Source: Amycolatopsis sp. EV170708-02-1 (GTDB lineage Bacteria > Actinomycetota > Actinomycetes > Mycobacteriales > Pseudonocardiaceae). From it: a stretch of DNA of 64,000 nt. Position numbers and translations under genes: made by a program. Shown piece by piece: positions 18,581 to 29,027 of this stretch; the first letter of the stretch is position 1, and each line of letters begins with the position of its first letter. The stretch is from NCBI RefSeq assembly GCF_022479115.1, contig NZ_CP092497.1, forward strand, positions 4,402,001 to 4,466,000. The letters run 5' to 3'. The notes beneath the pieces are model-generated. The model saw only the letters and a list, made by a program, of their open reading frames with translations, did no database searches and had not been told where the DNA came from.

Positions 18581-19496
18581 GGTGTCTCCAGCGTGTCGGC
18601 GCCCGTCCGGGCCGCGTGACGACGTCGCCCGGCCAGGCATTCATGGCGACGTGATGCTCGCCTGTCCGGGTAGAGTGCATTCAGTTCGGATATTCGCCCT
18701 CACTGTAAATGCCCTGGTCAACCGATGCAAGTTCTTGAAATTCAGGCAAGCGGATCTGGACCTTCGGGCAAACTGGGGAGGTTGTCACGCCGTTCAGTTG
18801 CGAGACTCAGGGCTGGCGGGCCGGCGAGATGTGCGCTAGCAGAGGATGTTGATTAGGTACATGGTTGCACGTTCGAACGTGCATCATCAACTACCCTTCC
18901 ATGCTCCGTGGCGGCATCAGGGTGGACTTGCCGGTTGGCCTGGTGGTGAACTGTCTGCCGGGTAAGAGAGCTTCTGGTTGTTGGATATCGTGGAAGCTTG
19001 TTCGATTTTGAGAATGAGCATTTCGCTGCCAAGGAAGAAGTGACCTTGGTCGGCTTGGTGCGGGCTCGTAGCTCGATGGCGGCCGTTCGTCGGGCTGCTT
19101 GGCGAGGTCGAGTTCACCGTGTTCGTAATCCAAAAGGACCCGACCCCCTCAATTCAGCTTGCCGGTGCCCGGTCATGTTCCGGCATGCCCGAGGACGCTT
19201 TGTATTCTGATCGCTGATCAAGACCGGTATTCCTCACTTTCGGCTACGACGCCCTCGAAGTCGCATCTTCGCAGTCCACCTGTCGAACCATTTGTGCACT
19301 CTTATGCCCGTTTGCTGCCCGATCGGCTCGCGCTGGACACGGATCTGTTGTGTGTCAACTGCTTAATTGATCTCCTCAGGGTACTCATGCGATACAAGGC
19401 TGGGTGAAGTCTTCTTCGCCGCGGTTCGGCAGCTGGGCGTGAGTGGGGGTCTTCTGTGCGCCGGGTTCCCATAGCCGCTATGGAAGGACTATCGAC
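18581..19496. promoter_or_regulatory. 916-bp divergent control region before the PKS operon
   Basis: No credible gene is seen here. The region separates a minus-strand LuxR gene from the plus-strand PKS gene and so must contain promoters for both. I could not assign -35/-10 boxes with confidence. It contains the inverted repeat at 18848-18891, listed separately. The PKS ribosome-binding site GGAAGGA lies at 19482-19488, eight bases before the TTG start. Confidence 0.5.
18848..18891. promoter_or_regulatory. Long inverted repeat with perfect 18-bp palindrome, candidate operator
   Basis: TGCACGTTCGAACGTGCA at 18866-18883 is a perfect 18-bp palindrome. It is nested inside a second inverted pair, GTTGAT at 18848-18853 and ATCAAC at 18886-18891. 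There is no T-tract and no adjacent gene end, so a dimeric regulator's binding site is more likely than a terminator. It is a candidate site for one of the LuxR-type proteins; the assignment is inferred. Confidence 0.5.
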
Positions 19497-22400
19497 TTGA
19501 AACGACGTTCCGACTATGAGGCGATCGCGATCATCGGTGTCGGCTGCCGGTTTCCCGGTGGGGTCCGAGGCTTGCGGAGCTTCTGGGAGCTGCTTACCTC
19601 TGAAGTCGACCCGATCGGCGATGTGCCATCGAACCGATGGGACGCGAACGCCCACTTCAACGCCGACTCCAGTGCCCCGAATCGGATGACGATACGCCAA
19701 GGCGGATTTCTTCCCGACTCGCCTGAAGAGTTCGACGCGGCGTTCTTCGGTATGACACCGCGAGACGCCGCAGGTCTGGACCCGCAACAGCGGGTGTTGC
19801 TCGAAGTCACCTGGGAGGCATTCGAGGACGCGGGTCTGCCGATCAGTACAACCGCGGGTACGTCCGTCGGAACATACATCGGCGGTTTCACCCTCGACGC
19901 GATGACGCTGCAACTGTCGGAGTCGAACCGTGTTCTCACCAGTGGATCGACCGCGACCAGCGTGGGGCTGGCGATGCTTTCGGCGCGGCTGTCCCACACT
20001 TTCGACTGGCGCGGGCCGTGCTTCACGGTTGATACGGCGTGCTCGTCGTCCCTGGTGGCGCTCCATCAGGCCTGCGTCGCTCTCGCTCGCGGTGAGTCCG
20101 GCATCGCCGTCGCCGGCGGCGTGAATGTCATGTTCAACCCGGTCACCACCGTGCTGATGTCGAAGGGACGGTTTCTGTCGCCGGACGCGCGGTGTAAGTC
20201 GTTCGACCATCGTGCCAACGGGTATGTCCGGAGCGAAGGTGCCGGCGTCGTCGTGTTGAAGCCGCTTTCAGCCGCGCTCCGTGACGGAAACCATGTGCAC
20301 GCGGTCGTCCGCGGCAGTGCCGTCAACCAGGACGGGAGGACGCCCGGCGTCACCGTACCCAGCGGAGAAGCCCAGATCGCCGTGATCAACCGGGCTTTCC
20401 AGGAGGCGGGTGTGACGCCGGACTCGGTCGGCTACTTCGAGGCCCATGGAACCGGTACCGCGGTAGGGGATCCGATCGAGGCCGAGGCGATCGGGTCGGT
20501 TCTGCGTGATTCGGATCGAGCTCACTGGCTCGGTTCGGTGAAGTCGAACATCGGCCACACGGAGGCCGCCGCAGGCGTGGCCGGATTGATCAAGGCGGTG
20601 CTTTGTGTCCAGCATGGACAGATCCCGCCGAATCTCCACTTCGAGCGCCCCAATCCGGGAATTCGTTTCGAGGAACTGCCCTTGCGGGTGCCGACGTCGG
20701 TCGTGCCTTTCCCGGCCCTCCCTGGACCGCGCCGCGCGTCGATCAACTCCTTTGGTTTCGGGGGCACCAACGCGCATGCCGTGATCGAGCAGGCGCCGAT
20801 CTCACCTGAGCCGGAGCGCGGCGCTTTCGACGGCAGCGACGTCCCGCTTCTGCTCCCGCTCTCCGCTCGCACGCCCGAGGCGCTTGCCGCCACCATCAAG
20901 TCGTACGAGGAGGTTTTCGGGCGATCGGCCGCGCCCTCGTTCCGAGAGGTTTGCCGCGCCGCCTCTCGGCAACGGGACCACCATGCGGTGCGCACGTTCG
21001 TCGTCGCGGAGAACAGCGGGGAAGCGGTCACCGGCCTTGCGAACTTGAACGGTGCGCGATCTGCCCACAGCCGTGAGCGCGGGGTCGCCTTCGTCTACCC
21101 AGGGATGGGACCGCAGTGGTGGGGGATGGGCAGAGAACTTCTGGAGGAGGAACCGCGTTTCCGCGACGTCGTGAGGGCTTGCGACGAGGTGCTCGCGCGA
21201 TTCGGGATCAGCATGGCCGAGGAACTGGCCCGCCCCGAGCACGAGTCCAAACTCACCCGGACACGGTACGCGCAGGTGGCGAACTTCGTCGTGCAGGCAG
21301 GCCTGACCGCGGTGTGGCGTGGGTGGGGCATCGAACCCGTGGCGATCGTGGGGCACAGTGTCGGTGAGGTCGCCGCGGCCTACGCCGCCGGTGTGTACTC
21401 GCTCGAGGACGCGCTCACCATCAGTTTTCATCGGGCTCGCTTGCAAGCGGGACTCGCAGGCATGGGGGTGATGGCCGCGGCCGGCGCGTCCGAGGCCGAG
21501 ATCCGCCCTCACCTGCTCGGTGGCGTCGAGGTCGCGGCGGTCAACAGTTCTTCCACGACGACCTTGTCCGGCGATCCACAGGTGATGGATGTTGTCGCAG
21601 AACGGCTTCGCGACGCAGGCGTGAATGTGCAGCCGTTGCGGGTGGAGGTCGCCTATCACAGCCATCAGATGGACGGCATCCGTGAGCAACTGTTGTCGGC
21701 GCTCGCCGCCATCACTCCGAGCGAGGCCGTGGTTCCGCTCTACTCCACGGTGACGGGTGGTCAGGTCGGCGGGGAGGAGTTGAACGCCGCGTATTGGTGG
21801 CGGAACGTCCGGCAGCCGGTGCGGTTCGCGGACGCGTTCCGCCGGCTGCTGGCACGTGAACCCGGCCAGGTGCTGGAGGTGGGGCCGCATCCGGTGCTGG
21901 CAACGGCGATCGACGAGGCGATCGCCGGAAGTGGTTCGAGTGCGGGCAGGTTCGCGTCGCTCGTCCGGAACCAACCGCAGCGGCGGCAGCTCGCGGAAAC
22001 CCTGGGCGCACTTTACGTCGCCGGTGCGGATCCGGACTGGTCGGGCGTATATCCGGGTGCACTCGGGCGGGTGGAACTGCCTGCCTACCCTTGGCAGCGC
22101 GAACGTCATTGGCTCGAGACCGAGGAATCAGCGCGGGCACGCCTCGGATCCGGAGGTCTCGCGCTCGCCGGCCGGGTGGTGGCGGCGACCAGCCCGACCA
22201 GGGATGTCGACCTGTCCACCGGTGAGTTCCCTTACCTCGAAGACCACAAGGTCGACGGTGCCGTGGTTTTCCCGGGCACCGGTTATCTGGAGGTGGCGCT
22301 CGCGGGGTTCGCGGACGAGACCCCGTGTGTGCTGGAGGACATCAGCTTCGATCATCCACTGGTGCTGGGAAAGGGGTCCGTCACGACGCTGCGCGTCGAG

Positions 22401-23126
22401 CACGACCTCGAACGACGCTCGGTGCTGATGCACAGCCGCGAGTACGGAGACAACGTGCCGTGGACGTTGCACGTTCGCATGCGCAAGCCCCAGCTGGCGA
22501 AACCGAAGACCCCGTCTGTCCATACCGAGTCCTTGACGCGGCTGACCGCACGGTTGACCGAGGTCGGCCAGGAGGACATATACGCTCACTTGAAGAACCG
22601 GCGTCTGGACTATGGCCCGGCGTTTCGCGCGGTCGAGCGGCTCTGGTGCCACAACGAGGCAGGCGAGATCTATGCCTCGCTGCGTACGGACACCGTCGTT
22701 CCGGACGGTCATCGTTTGCACCCCGCGTTACTCGACGCGGCGTTGCACGCGATGATCGTCGGCGCGTCACTGCTCTCCGGCGAGCAGGATGACAAGACCT
22801 ATGTGCCGGAGAGGATCGACACCCTGCGTTTCCATCGCTCGGTCGGACAAAAGCTTTGGGTGCGAGGAAGACAACGACAGAGTGGCGCCGACCGGCTGAC
22901 CTGTGACATGACGCTGATCACCGACGACGGGGAAGTCGTCGCCGAACTGCTCGGCGTACACGCGCGGGCGTTGACCCGTGACAAGGGGGAGGGTGTCGCT
23001 GAAGCCACGCCGCAGCACTACGAATCTTCGTGGCACGCAGCCGACTTCGGCGACTGCGACGATCGGAAGGGAACCTGGATCGTCGTCGGCTCGGGGCTGG
23101 GGCGGACTCTCTCGAGCAAACCCTGA
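19497..23126 (+). CDS. Iterative-type reducing polyketide synthase, KS-AT-DH part (frameshifted at about 23100)
   Basis: The TTG start at 19497 has GGAAGGA eight bases upstream. Domains in order: ketosynthase (DTACSSS with Cys about residue 182, EAHGTGTAVGDPIEAE, KSNIGHTEAAAG), acyltransferase (GHSVGE with Ser about 621 and a VAYHSH motif) and dehydratase (LEDHKVDGAVVFPGTGYLE; Asp in LHPALLDAALHAM). GHSVGE without a YASH motif suggests malonyl-CoA rather than methylmalonyl-CoA. The frame breaks in the G4 run at 23099-23102. One more G gives GSGLGADSLEQ and joins directly to the ER-KR-ACP half, so this is one protein of about 2,350 residues. An in-frame TTA codon lies at 22728. The architecture matches mycocerosic-acid-synthase-type and fungal highly reducing iterative PKSs. 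No docking domains are seen. Confidence 0.9.
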   Translation: MKRRSDYEAIAIIGVGCRFPGGVRGLRSFWELLTSEVDPIGDVPSNRWDANAHFNADSSAPNRMTIRQGGFLPDSPEEFDAAFFGMTPRDAAGLDPQQRVLLEVTWEAFEDAGLPISTTAGTSVGTYIGGFTLDAMTLQLSESNRVLTSGSTATSVGLAMLSARLSHTFDWRGPCFTVDTACSSSLVALHQACVALARGESGIAVAGGVNVMFNPVTTVLMSKGRFLSPDARCKSFDHRANGYVRSEGAGVVVLKPLSAALRDGNHVHAVVRGSAVNQDGRTPGVTVPSGEAQIAVINRAFQEAGVTPDSVGYFEAHGTGTAVGDPIEAEAIGSVLRDSDRAHWLGSVKSNIGHTEAAAGVAGLIKAVLCVQHGQIPPNLHFERPNPGIRFEELPLRVPTSVVPFPALPGPRRASINSFGFGGTNAHAVIEQAPISPEPERGAFDGSDVPLLLPLSARTPEALAATIKSYEEVFGRSAAPSFREVCRAASRQRDHHAVRTFVVAENSGEAVTGLANLNGARSAHSRERGVAFVYPGMGPQWWGMGRELLEEEPRFRDVVRACDEVLARFGISMAEELARPEHESKLTRTRYAQVANFVVQAGLTAVWRGWGIEPVAIVGHSVGEVAAAYAAGVYSLEDALTISFHRARLQAGLAGMGVMAAAGASEAEIRPHLLGGVEVAAVNSSSTTTLSGDPQVMDVVAERLRDAGVNVQPLRVEVAYHSHQMDGIREQLLSALAAITPSEAVVPLYSTVTGGQVGGEELNAAYWWRNVRQPVRFADAFRRLLAREPGQVLEVGPHPVLATAIDEAIAGSGSSAGRFASLVRNQPQRRQLAETLGALYVAGADPDWSGVYPGALGRVELPAYPWQRERHWLETEESARARLGSGGLALAGRVVAATSPTRDVDLSTGEFPYLEDHKVDGAVVFPGTGYLEVALAGFADETPCVLEDISFDHPLVLGKGSVTTLRVEHDLERRSVLMHSREYGDNVPWTLHVRMRKPQLAKPKTPSVHTESLTRLTARLTEVGQEDIYAHLKNRRLDYGPAFRAVERLWCHNEAGEIYASLRTDTVVPDGHRLHPALLDAALHAMIVGASLLSGEQDDKTYVPERIDTLRFHRSVGQKLWVRGRQRQSGADRLTCDMTLITDDGEVVAELLGVHARALTRDKGEGVAEATPQHYESSWHAADFGDCDDRKGTWIVVGSGLGRTLSSKP

Positions 23127-26100
23127 CCGGGCGGCAGGAGAAGGTTCTGCGGGTGCCGACCAGCGAGCCGTCTTGGGTCGACCGGGTCGTCGCGAACGCA
23201 GGCGCGGGAAAATGCCGCGGCGTGGTGTTCGTCGACTCCTCGCTTCAGCCACTCGAGTCCGTCTGCGATCCAGTAGCCGCTCCGCTGCGGCTGGTGCAGG
23301 CACTTCCTCCTGACTCGGCCGGCTTGTTCTTGATCACGAGAGGCGCGCAGGGCGTCGACGACGAGGATGTGACCACCGCGCCCTGGGCGTCCGCGTCGTG
23401 GGGCTTCGGCAGGGTGGTCGCAGCCGAACGGCCGGAGCTGCGCTGCCGGCTGATCGACATCAGCGGCGAGGCCGACGGAGAGTTCGACGCGCTCGTCCGC
23501 GAGCTCGGCCAAGACTCGGCCGACGAGGTGAAGCTGCGGGGATCCAGCCGATACGTGCGGCGGCTCGAGCGAGCAGATCCCTTGTCCCCGACGCGCAATG
23601 TGCTCGTCCGGACCACCGTGACCCCGGTTGGGCTGCACAGTACCGGCAGCGGTGCCGACGGACTGCGGTTCACCTCTATTCCTCGCCGGGAACCCGGTCC
23701 CGGTGAGGTCGAGATCGAGGTGGCGTACGTCGGTGTCAACTTCAAGGACGTGCTGAAGGTATCCGGACTACTGACCCCGGAGGCACTGCGCAACAGCTTG
23801 TCGGGGAACTTCCTCGGGTTGGAGTGCTCGGGAACCGTGGTGCGAACGGGCGAGGGCGTCACCGGGCTGGCTGCCGGTGACGAAGTGTTCGCTCACGGCG
23901 CGGACATGTTCCGTTCGCACGTCACGGTGGACGCGCGACGCGTGGTGCCGAAGCCGGGCACGCTGTCCTTGGCGCAGGCCGCGTCGCTGTTGCCGGTCGT
24001 GACTGCTCATCACGCGTTGGTGAGGCTCGCGAACGTGCGTCCTGGCGAGCGGGTGCTGATCCACTCCGCAGCGGGTGGGGTGGGGCTCGCGGCCGTCCGG
24101 ATCGCGCGGAGTCTGGGTGCGCAGGTGTACGCGACAGCCGGCAGCGAACAACGCCGCGAGTACCTGCAGAAGGAAGGCGTACAGACGATTTCCGACTCAC
24201 GGTCGACCGCTTTCTTCGATGACGTCCTCGCCTGGACCGAGGGAGAAGGGGTCGACGTCGTCGTCAATTCGCTGTCCGGGGAACTGCTCGAGAAGAGCGT
24301 CGCGCTCCTGCGCCCGTTCGGCAGGTTCGTCGAGATCGGAAAGGCGGACATAGCGGCGGATCGGTCGTTGGGGCTGGCCGCGTTCGGCAAGGCGTTGTCC
24401 TTCCACGCCTTCGACTACGACCAGATGCTGTTGATGCGCCCCGAGGTGGCGCGCGGCTGCATGCTGGACGTCTCCGAGCTGTGCGTCCGACGATCCGTCG
24501 AACCGCTGCCCGTCTCGGAGGTATCCGCCGGTGCGGTCCGGGAAGCGATCAAAGGGATGACGGCGGCCGGGCACGTCGGCAAGATCGTGGTGCGGATGGG
24601 CGGTGAGGAGCTCACCGTGCCGGCTGACTCAATGACCGATCCGGTGGTCCGGCCCCAGGCGACTTACCTGATCACAGGCGGGTTGGGCGGGCTCGGCCTG
24701 GAGGTGGCGCGCTGGCTCGCGCTCAACGGCGCCACACACCTCGTCTTGGTCGGCCGTAGCGGGGTCTCGACCGATGACGCCCGCCGCACGGTGACCGAAC
24801 TGACGAACCGCGGCGTCGAGGTCCGCGTCGAGGAGGTCGACATCGCCGACCGCGGCCAGGTCGGGAGCCTGATCGCCCGAACACGCGCCGAATCACCGCC
24901 GTTGCGCGGGATCATCCATGGCGCGGCGAATTTCGACGATGTCGTTCTCCCCGACACGACGGCGGAGCGGCTGGTGACAGCGACCCGGCCGAAGGCGGAC
25001 GGGGCATGGCACCTCCACCTCGCGACTCGCGAGGACGCACTCGACTTCTTCGTCCTCTTCTCGTCGCTGGCGGCGCAGATCGGCGCTCCCGCCGCGGGCA
25101 ACTACGTGACCGCGAACGAGTTCCTCAACGGCCTCGCGCGTTACCGTCGCGGGCTCGGCTTGCCCGCGACCAGCGTCGGCTGGGGCATGATCGACCAGGT
25201 CGGCGTGGCGGTCCAAAAGGACGGTGCGGTCGGCAACGCTTTGCGGCGCAACGGCCACATCGGAATGACGCCGACCCAGCTCGTCTCAGAGCTGGAGGTT
25301 CTGCTGCGCGCACGTCCCACTGAGGTTTCGGTCGCCGCCATCGACTGGCGACGGTGGGCGAAGGCGAACCCGCAGATCGCCGCCGCCCCTCGGTTTTCCC
25401 AGCTCGTTCCCGACGCCGACGCTGTGCACGACGACATGTCCTTGCCACAGCGGCTTCGTGACAGCACGCGCGCGGACCGGCTCACGCTCCTTCCGGCGCA
25501 GGTCGCACCGGTGCTGCACGCCGCGACCGGGGTTCCGCTCGACCGGCTCGGCGACGAGCAGGCCGTCGACATCGACTCGCTTGTCGCCGTCGAACTGCGG
25601 GTCCGCCTGCAGGACACGCTGGGTGTGTCCGTTCCCGCCGTCAAGCTCCAGCGCAACCTCACCGTTGGCAGGATCGTCACGCTCCTCGCCGACGAACTCG
25701 AGCGCCAACCCATCGGCGGCGCACGAGAGTCGCGGATCAGCACCCACGAGTTCGTCTCGTCGGACGGCACCGTGGTCTACGGCCATCTCAGTCTCCCCTC
25801 GGGGCCCGGGCCTCACCCCGCCGTTGTCGTATGCACCAGCGGTACCGGTGGTGCGCTGGACGACGACGGTCAGTTGACGCGGCTGAGCGAGCACGCGCCA
25901 CTGACGGAAGCCGGGTTCGCGGTCTTCACCGTCGATCACCGCGGCGCACCGGGGCACGGCCCGGAGTTCAGCGGGATGGCGGAGCTGGGTGGCAGGGAGG
26001 TGGACGACGTCATCGCGGCCGCGGAATACCTGGTCGCCGATCCCGCCGTCGATGAGAAGCGGATCAGCATCCTTGGTACAAGTCGCGGCGGCTACGTGGC

Positions 26101-26536
26101 GCTTCTCGCGACGACTCGGGCTCCGATGTTGTGGCACCGTTGCGTACTGCTCATGGCCTTCGCCGAACCAGGTGACTTGCTGAGCCGGGCGGCCTTCACG
26201 AAACGCAACCCGGTTCCGCTGCCGCCAGGGACAACGCCGATCGAGGTCGAGGCCTACTTCGCGGAACGCTCGAGACGACCACTTCTGGACCTTGGCGTTG
26301 CGAAGTCGCCGATTCTGCTGGTACACGGCGATGCCGATGAGGTCGTTCCTCATGAGGAGGCCCACAGGATCGCGGAGCGTGCGCGCGAGGCAGGACTGGA
26401 CGGACGGCTGATCAGCGTGGCGGGGATGGGGCACGACCACGACCACGCCGGTGACGAATGGACTGAATTGTGGCCGGAGATCCGTCGGTTTCTCCGGGGG
26501 AACCCACACCCGGCGGCAGAGGCCGAAGTACCTTGA
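23103..26536 (+). CDS. Iterative-type reducing polyketide synthase, ER-KR-ACP-hydrolase part
   Basis: This is the continuation of the PKS after the one-base deletion. Domains in order: enoylreductase (GPGEVEIEVAYVGVNFKDVL; AAGGVGLAAVRIARSLGAQ), ketoreductase (TYLITGGLGGLGLEVARWLA; LFSSLAAQIGAPAAGNYVTA), acyl carrier protein (DIDSLVAVELR with the phosphopantetheine Ser) and a C-terminal alpha/beta hydrolase of about 260 residues. The hydrolase has nucleophile ILGTSRGGYVAL, acid VHGDADEVVPHEE and His in GMGHDHDH. It resembles dienelactone hydrolase/prolyl-oligopeptidase folds rather than the usual PKS thioesterase and may release the finished chain. Full beta-carbon reduction to a saturated acyl chain is expected. 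The TGA overlaps the TTG start of the next gene. Confidence 0.9.
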
Positions 26537-27888
26537 GCCGGAACGGCGAACGAGCGGGAAACGAGCATGCGGTGGTGCTCGGCGCGGGCATCGGTGGTCT
26601 GGTGATCGCTGCCGCACTGAGCGACCATTTCGCGAGTGTCACCGTCGTCGAGCGCGATGTCCTGCCCGATGGGGCCCGGCAAAGACGAGGGGTGCCCCAA
26701 GGCGCCCAGGTGCACGCGTTGCTCACCAGGGGACAGCTGGCGCTCGAGGAACTGTTCCCCGGATTCACCGCCGAACTGCGGGAGAGCGGTGCGCCGTACG
26801 GGGATCCGCTGGTGGACATGCACTGGTACTTCGACGGCTATAAGCTCCGCGCCGAACCGTCTGGTCTCGTCGGATACTGTATGAGCAGGCCGGGGATCGA
26901 ACACCTCGTGCGACGGCGGGTACAGGCCCTCGGCAATGTGAAGATCATTGACGGTTGCGAGGTACTGAGGCCCGAAACGACCGCTGATCGAACGCGGGTG
27001 ATCGGCGTCCGGGTCTGGTCGCACAGCGAGTCCGCCGAGTCGATCGTCGAGGCCGACCTCGTCGTGGATGTGACGGGGCGTGCGACGCGCACACCACTAT
27101 GGCTGGCCGACCTGGGCTACGCCGCTCCGCGACGGAAAAGCGTGCACGTCGACGTCGCCTACGTCACGCAGATGGTTCGCCGGAGGCCGGAGCACCTCGA
27201 TGGCCGGCTCGGCGCGGCGTTGCTGTCGTATCCCGGCAGACCGCGGGGCGGTTTCGTTCTGGCACAGGAAGGCGACAGGTTCGCGGTCACAGCCAGTGGC
27301 CGAGGCGGGCTGGTTCCGCCGACGGACCACCGCGAGCTGGCGGACTGGATGGCGAGACTCGGCGACCCGGACATCGCGGAGATGGTGTGTACAGCCGAGC
27401 CACTCGGTGAAGCGAGGATGATGCGCTACCCGAAGAGCAGCAGATATCGGTACGAGAAGCTAAGTCGATTTCCGGACGGCTATCTCGTCGCAGGCGACGC
27501 TCTGTGCTCGTTCAACCCGCTGTACGGCCAGGGCATGACGGTGGTGGCTCTCGAAGCATTGTTGTTGTGGCGATTACTCGCTGACGACACCGCTCGACTG
27601 GCGCGGCAGTTCTTCAAGCTCGCGGCCCTGACCCTTGACGCGGCCTGGATGCTCTCCGCCGGCGGCGACCTTCGGTTCCCGCGGGCCGGGGTCCGCCAGC
27701 GGCCGAGCGAGCGGCTGATCAATGCTTATCGCACCCGGCTGTACAGGTCGGCGTCCTTTGATCCGGTGGTCGGCAAGCGCTTGTTCCGCGTCGCGAACCT
27801 CATGGAACCTCCGTCCCGTCTCATGACACCGGGTACGGCGATCCGGTTGTTGCACCCGCGATCCGCGGCCGCCCGGACTGGGCTCTGA
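26533..27888 (+). CDS. FAD-dependent oxidoreductase (flavoprotein monooxygenase fold)
   Basis: About 451 residues. The start is taken as the TTG at 26533, which overlaps the PKS stop in TTGA and implies translational coupling; no better start precedes the flavin motif. The N-terminal dinucleotide fold reads HAVVLGAGIGGLVIAAAL, ending in VVERD. The second flavin motif is GYLVAGDALCSFNPLYGQGM, as in p-hydroxybenzoate-hydroxylase-type flavoproteins. ADLVVDVTGRATRTPLWLADLGY matches the geranylgeranyl-reductase/hydroxylase group. The tryptophan-halogenase motif WxWxIP is absent. It probably hydroxylates, epoxidises or otherwise oxidises the PKS product or a tailoring intermediate. The exact reaction cannot be told from sequence. 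Confidence 0.85.
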   Translation: MSRNGERAGNEHAVVLGAGIGGLVIAAALSDHFASVTVVERDVLPDGARQRRGVPQGAQVHALLTRGQLALEELFPGFTAELRESGAPYGDPLVDMHWYFDGYKLRAEPSGLVGYCMSRPGIEHLVRRRVQALGNVKIIDGCEVLRPETTADRTRVIGVRVWSHSESAESIVEADLVVDVTGRATRTPLWLADLGYAAPRRKSVHVDVAYVTQMVRRRPEHLDGRLGAALLSYPGRPRGGFVLAQEGDRFAVTASGRGGLVPPTDHRELADWMARLGDPDIAEMVCTAEPLGEARMMRYPKSSRYRYEKLSRFPDGYLVAGDALCSFNPLYGQGMTVVALEALLLWRLLADDTARLARQFFKLAALTLDAAWMLSAGGDLRFPRAGVRQRPSERLINAYRTRLYRSASFDPVVGKRLFRVANLMEPPSRLMTPGTAIRLLHPRSAAARTGL

Positions 27889-27941
27889 GAGCCTCTCTAT
27901 TTTCACACAGCTCAACCGACGATCGCGGAAGGTGGGCCACA

Positions 27942-29027
27942 TTGGCCGGCGCAAAAAACGGAAACTTCAGCGAAAAGATATCACCCTACCTGCGTCAGAA
28001 GATGAGTAGCAGACGAGGTGGCGGCGCACCGAAGTTTCTGACACTGCAGTACGCCGAGGATCCCTTGGAAAAGATTTCCAATGCTCGTGAGAGTCCCAGG
28101 TACTACCAGTCCGAAGTTCATGCCACCTTCGAAGGGGAAGTACTCCGGGGTGTCGAAAAGCTTTACCGCAGAACACTTCTCGTCGAGCCCACCACAATCT
28201 GTGCGGCACATTGCCGCTGGTGTATCCGCGGTCAGTGCGACACGCTGACGTTGTCGAACGACGACCTGGAGCGGATCGCCCGCTACTGCGGCACCGCGCC
28301 CGAGAACGCGGACGTGCGGGAAATCCTGGTGACCGGCGGAGACCCGCTGATCCTGGTCGATCGCGTCGACTTCCTGCTGGATTCGATCGAACGGCACGCC
28401 ACGGACGTCGAGGTCGTCCGTATCGCCACCAGGGTGCCTCTCCAGGACCCTCGTAGGGTGGACAAGCGAATGCTGCACGCTTTGCGCCCGCGCTCGACGT
28501 TCCGGATCGAGATCGCCACCCATATCAACCATCCTGGCGAACTGTTCCCCGAAGTGCGCGAAGCCTACGCGGCCCTGCAAACGGCAGGAGCGAGGATTTA
28601 CGACCAGACCGTGCTTCTGCGTGGCGTGAACGATGAACCGGAAACCCTGGTCGAACTGTTCGACGAACTGCGTCACCTCGACATCGAGGCGCACTACCTC
28701 TTTCATTGCAGCCCAATTCGCGGCATGGACCACCATCGTACTTCGATCGCCCGAGGACTTGATCTTTTCCGTCAGCTCAGTTGCTCGGGAAAGACTTCCG
28801 GGCGAGTCAAGCCTCAGTTCGCCTTGATGACCGACGTCGGGAAGGTCTCCCTCTGCGAGGGGTCGATCATCGGTCGAGACAAGGACCGAGTACTGCTCAA
28901 GACGGGCTACTCGTACGGGGATCGCTTGAGGTGGGTTCCCACGTGGACGCTTCCTGCCTCTGCATCCGTCGGTGGGGACGGGTTCCTGCAGGTCTGGTAC
29001 CTGGACGCCGACGAGAAGAAGGCGTGA
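27942..29027 (+). CDS. KamA/EpmB-family radical SAM protein (lysine 2,3-aminomutase-like)
   Basis: A 361-residue protein with a TTG start and a GGAAGGTGGG site. The radical SAM cluster motif is CAAHCRWC (Cys 87, 91, 94), with the KamA-type spacing CxxxCxxC. Downstream come VTGGDPLI (SAM binding) and the KamA signature region PIRGMDHHRTSIARGLDL. A Lys in MTDVGKVSL aligns with the PLP Lys of lysine 2,3-aminomutase, whose glycine-rich loop is shortened here. The Asp residues that bind the lysine side chain in the true aminomutase are not conserved (YLFHCSP and ALMTDVGK regions), so another amino acid is the likely substrate. It may make a beta-amino acid or shift an amino group for the polyketide. 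It sits 53 bp after the FAD gene. Confidence 0.85.
   Translation: MAGAKNGNFSEKISPYLRQKMSSRRGGGAPKFLTLQYAEDPLEKISNARESPRYYQSEVHATFEGEVLRGVEKLYRRTLLVEPTTICAAHCRWCIRGQCDTLTLSNDDLERIARYCGTAPENADVREILVTGGDPLILVDRVDFLLDSIERHATDVEVVRIATRVPLQDPRRVDKRMLHALRPRSTFRIEIATHINHPGELFPEVREAYAALQTAGARIYDQTVLLRGVNDEPETLVELFDELRHLDIEAHYLFHCSPIRGMDHHRTSIARGLDLFRQLSCSGKTSGRVKPQFALMTDVGKVSLCEGSIIGRDKDRVLLKTGYSYGDRLRWVPTWTLPASASVGGDGFLQVWYLDADEKKA

Noticed and set aside
20802..22109. Long minus-strand frame opposite the PKS acyltransferase region
   Set aside because: Low-complexity His/Arg/Pro-rich translation; it is antisense to clear AT and KS-AT linker motifs.
23090..23110. Programmed ribosomal frameshifting in the PKS and other split genes
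   Set aside because: No slippery heptamer with a downstream structure is evident, the breaks lie at many different G/C runs, and such PKSs are single proteins; sequence error explains all cases more simply.
25286..26617. Long minus-strand frame opposite the PKS ACP-hydrolase region
   Set aside because: Antisense shadow of the ACP and hydrolase domains, without recognisable motifs.
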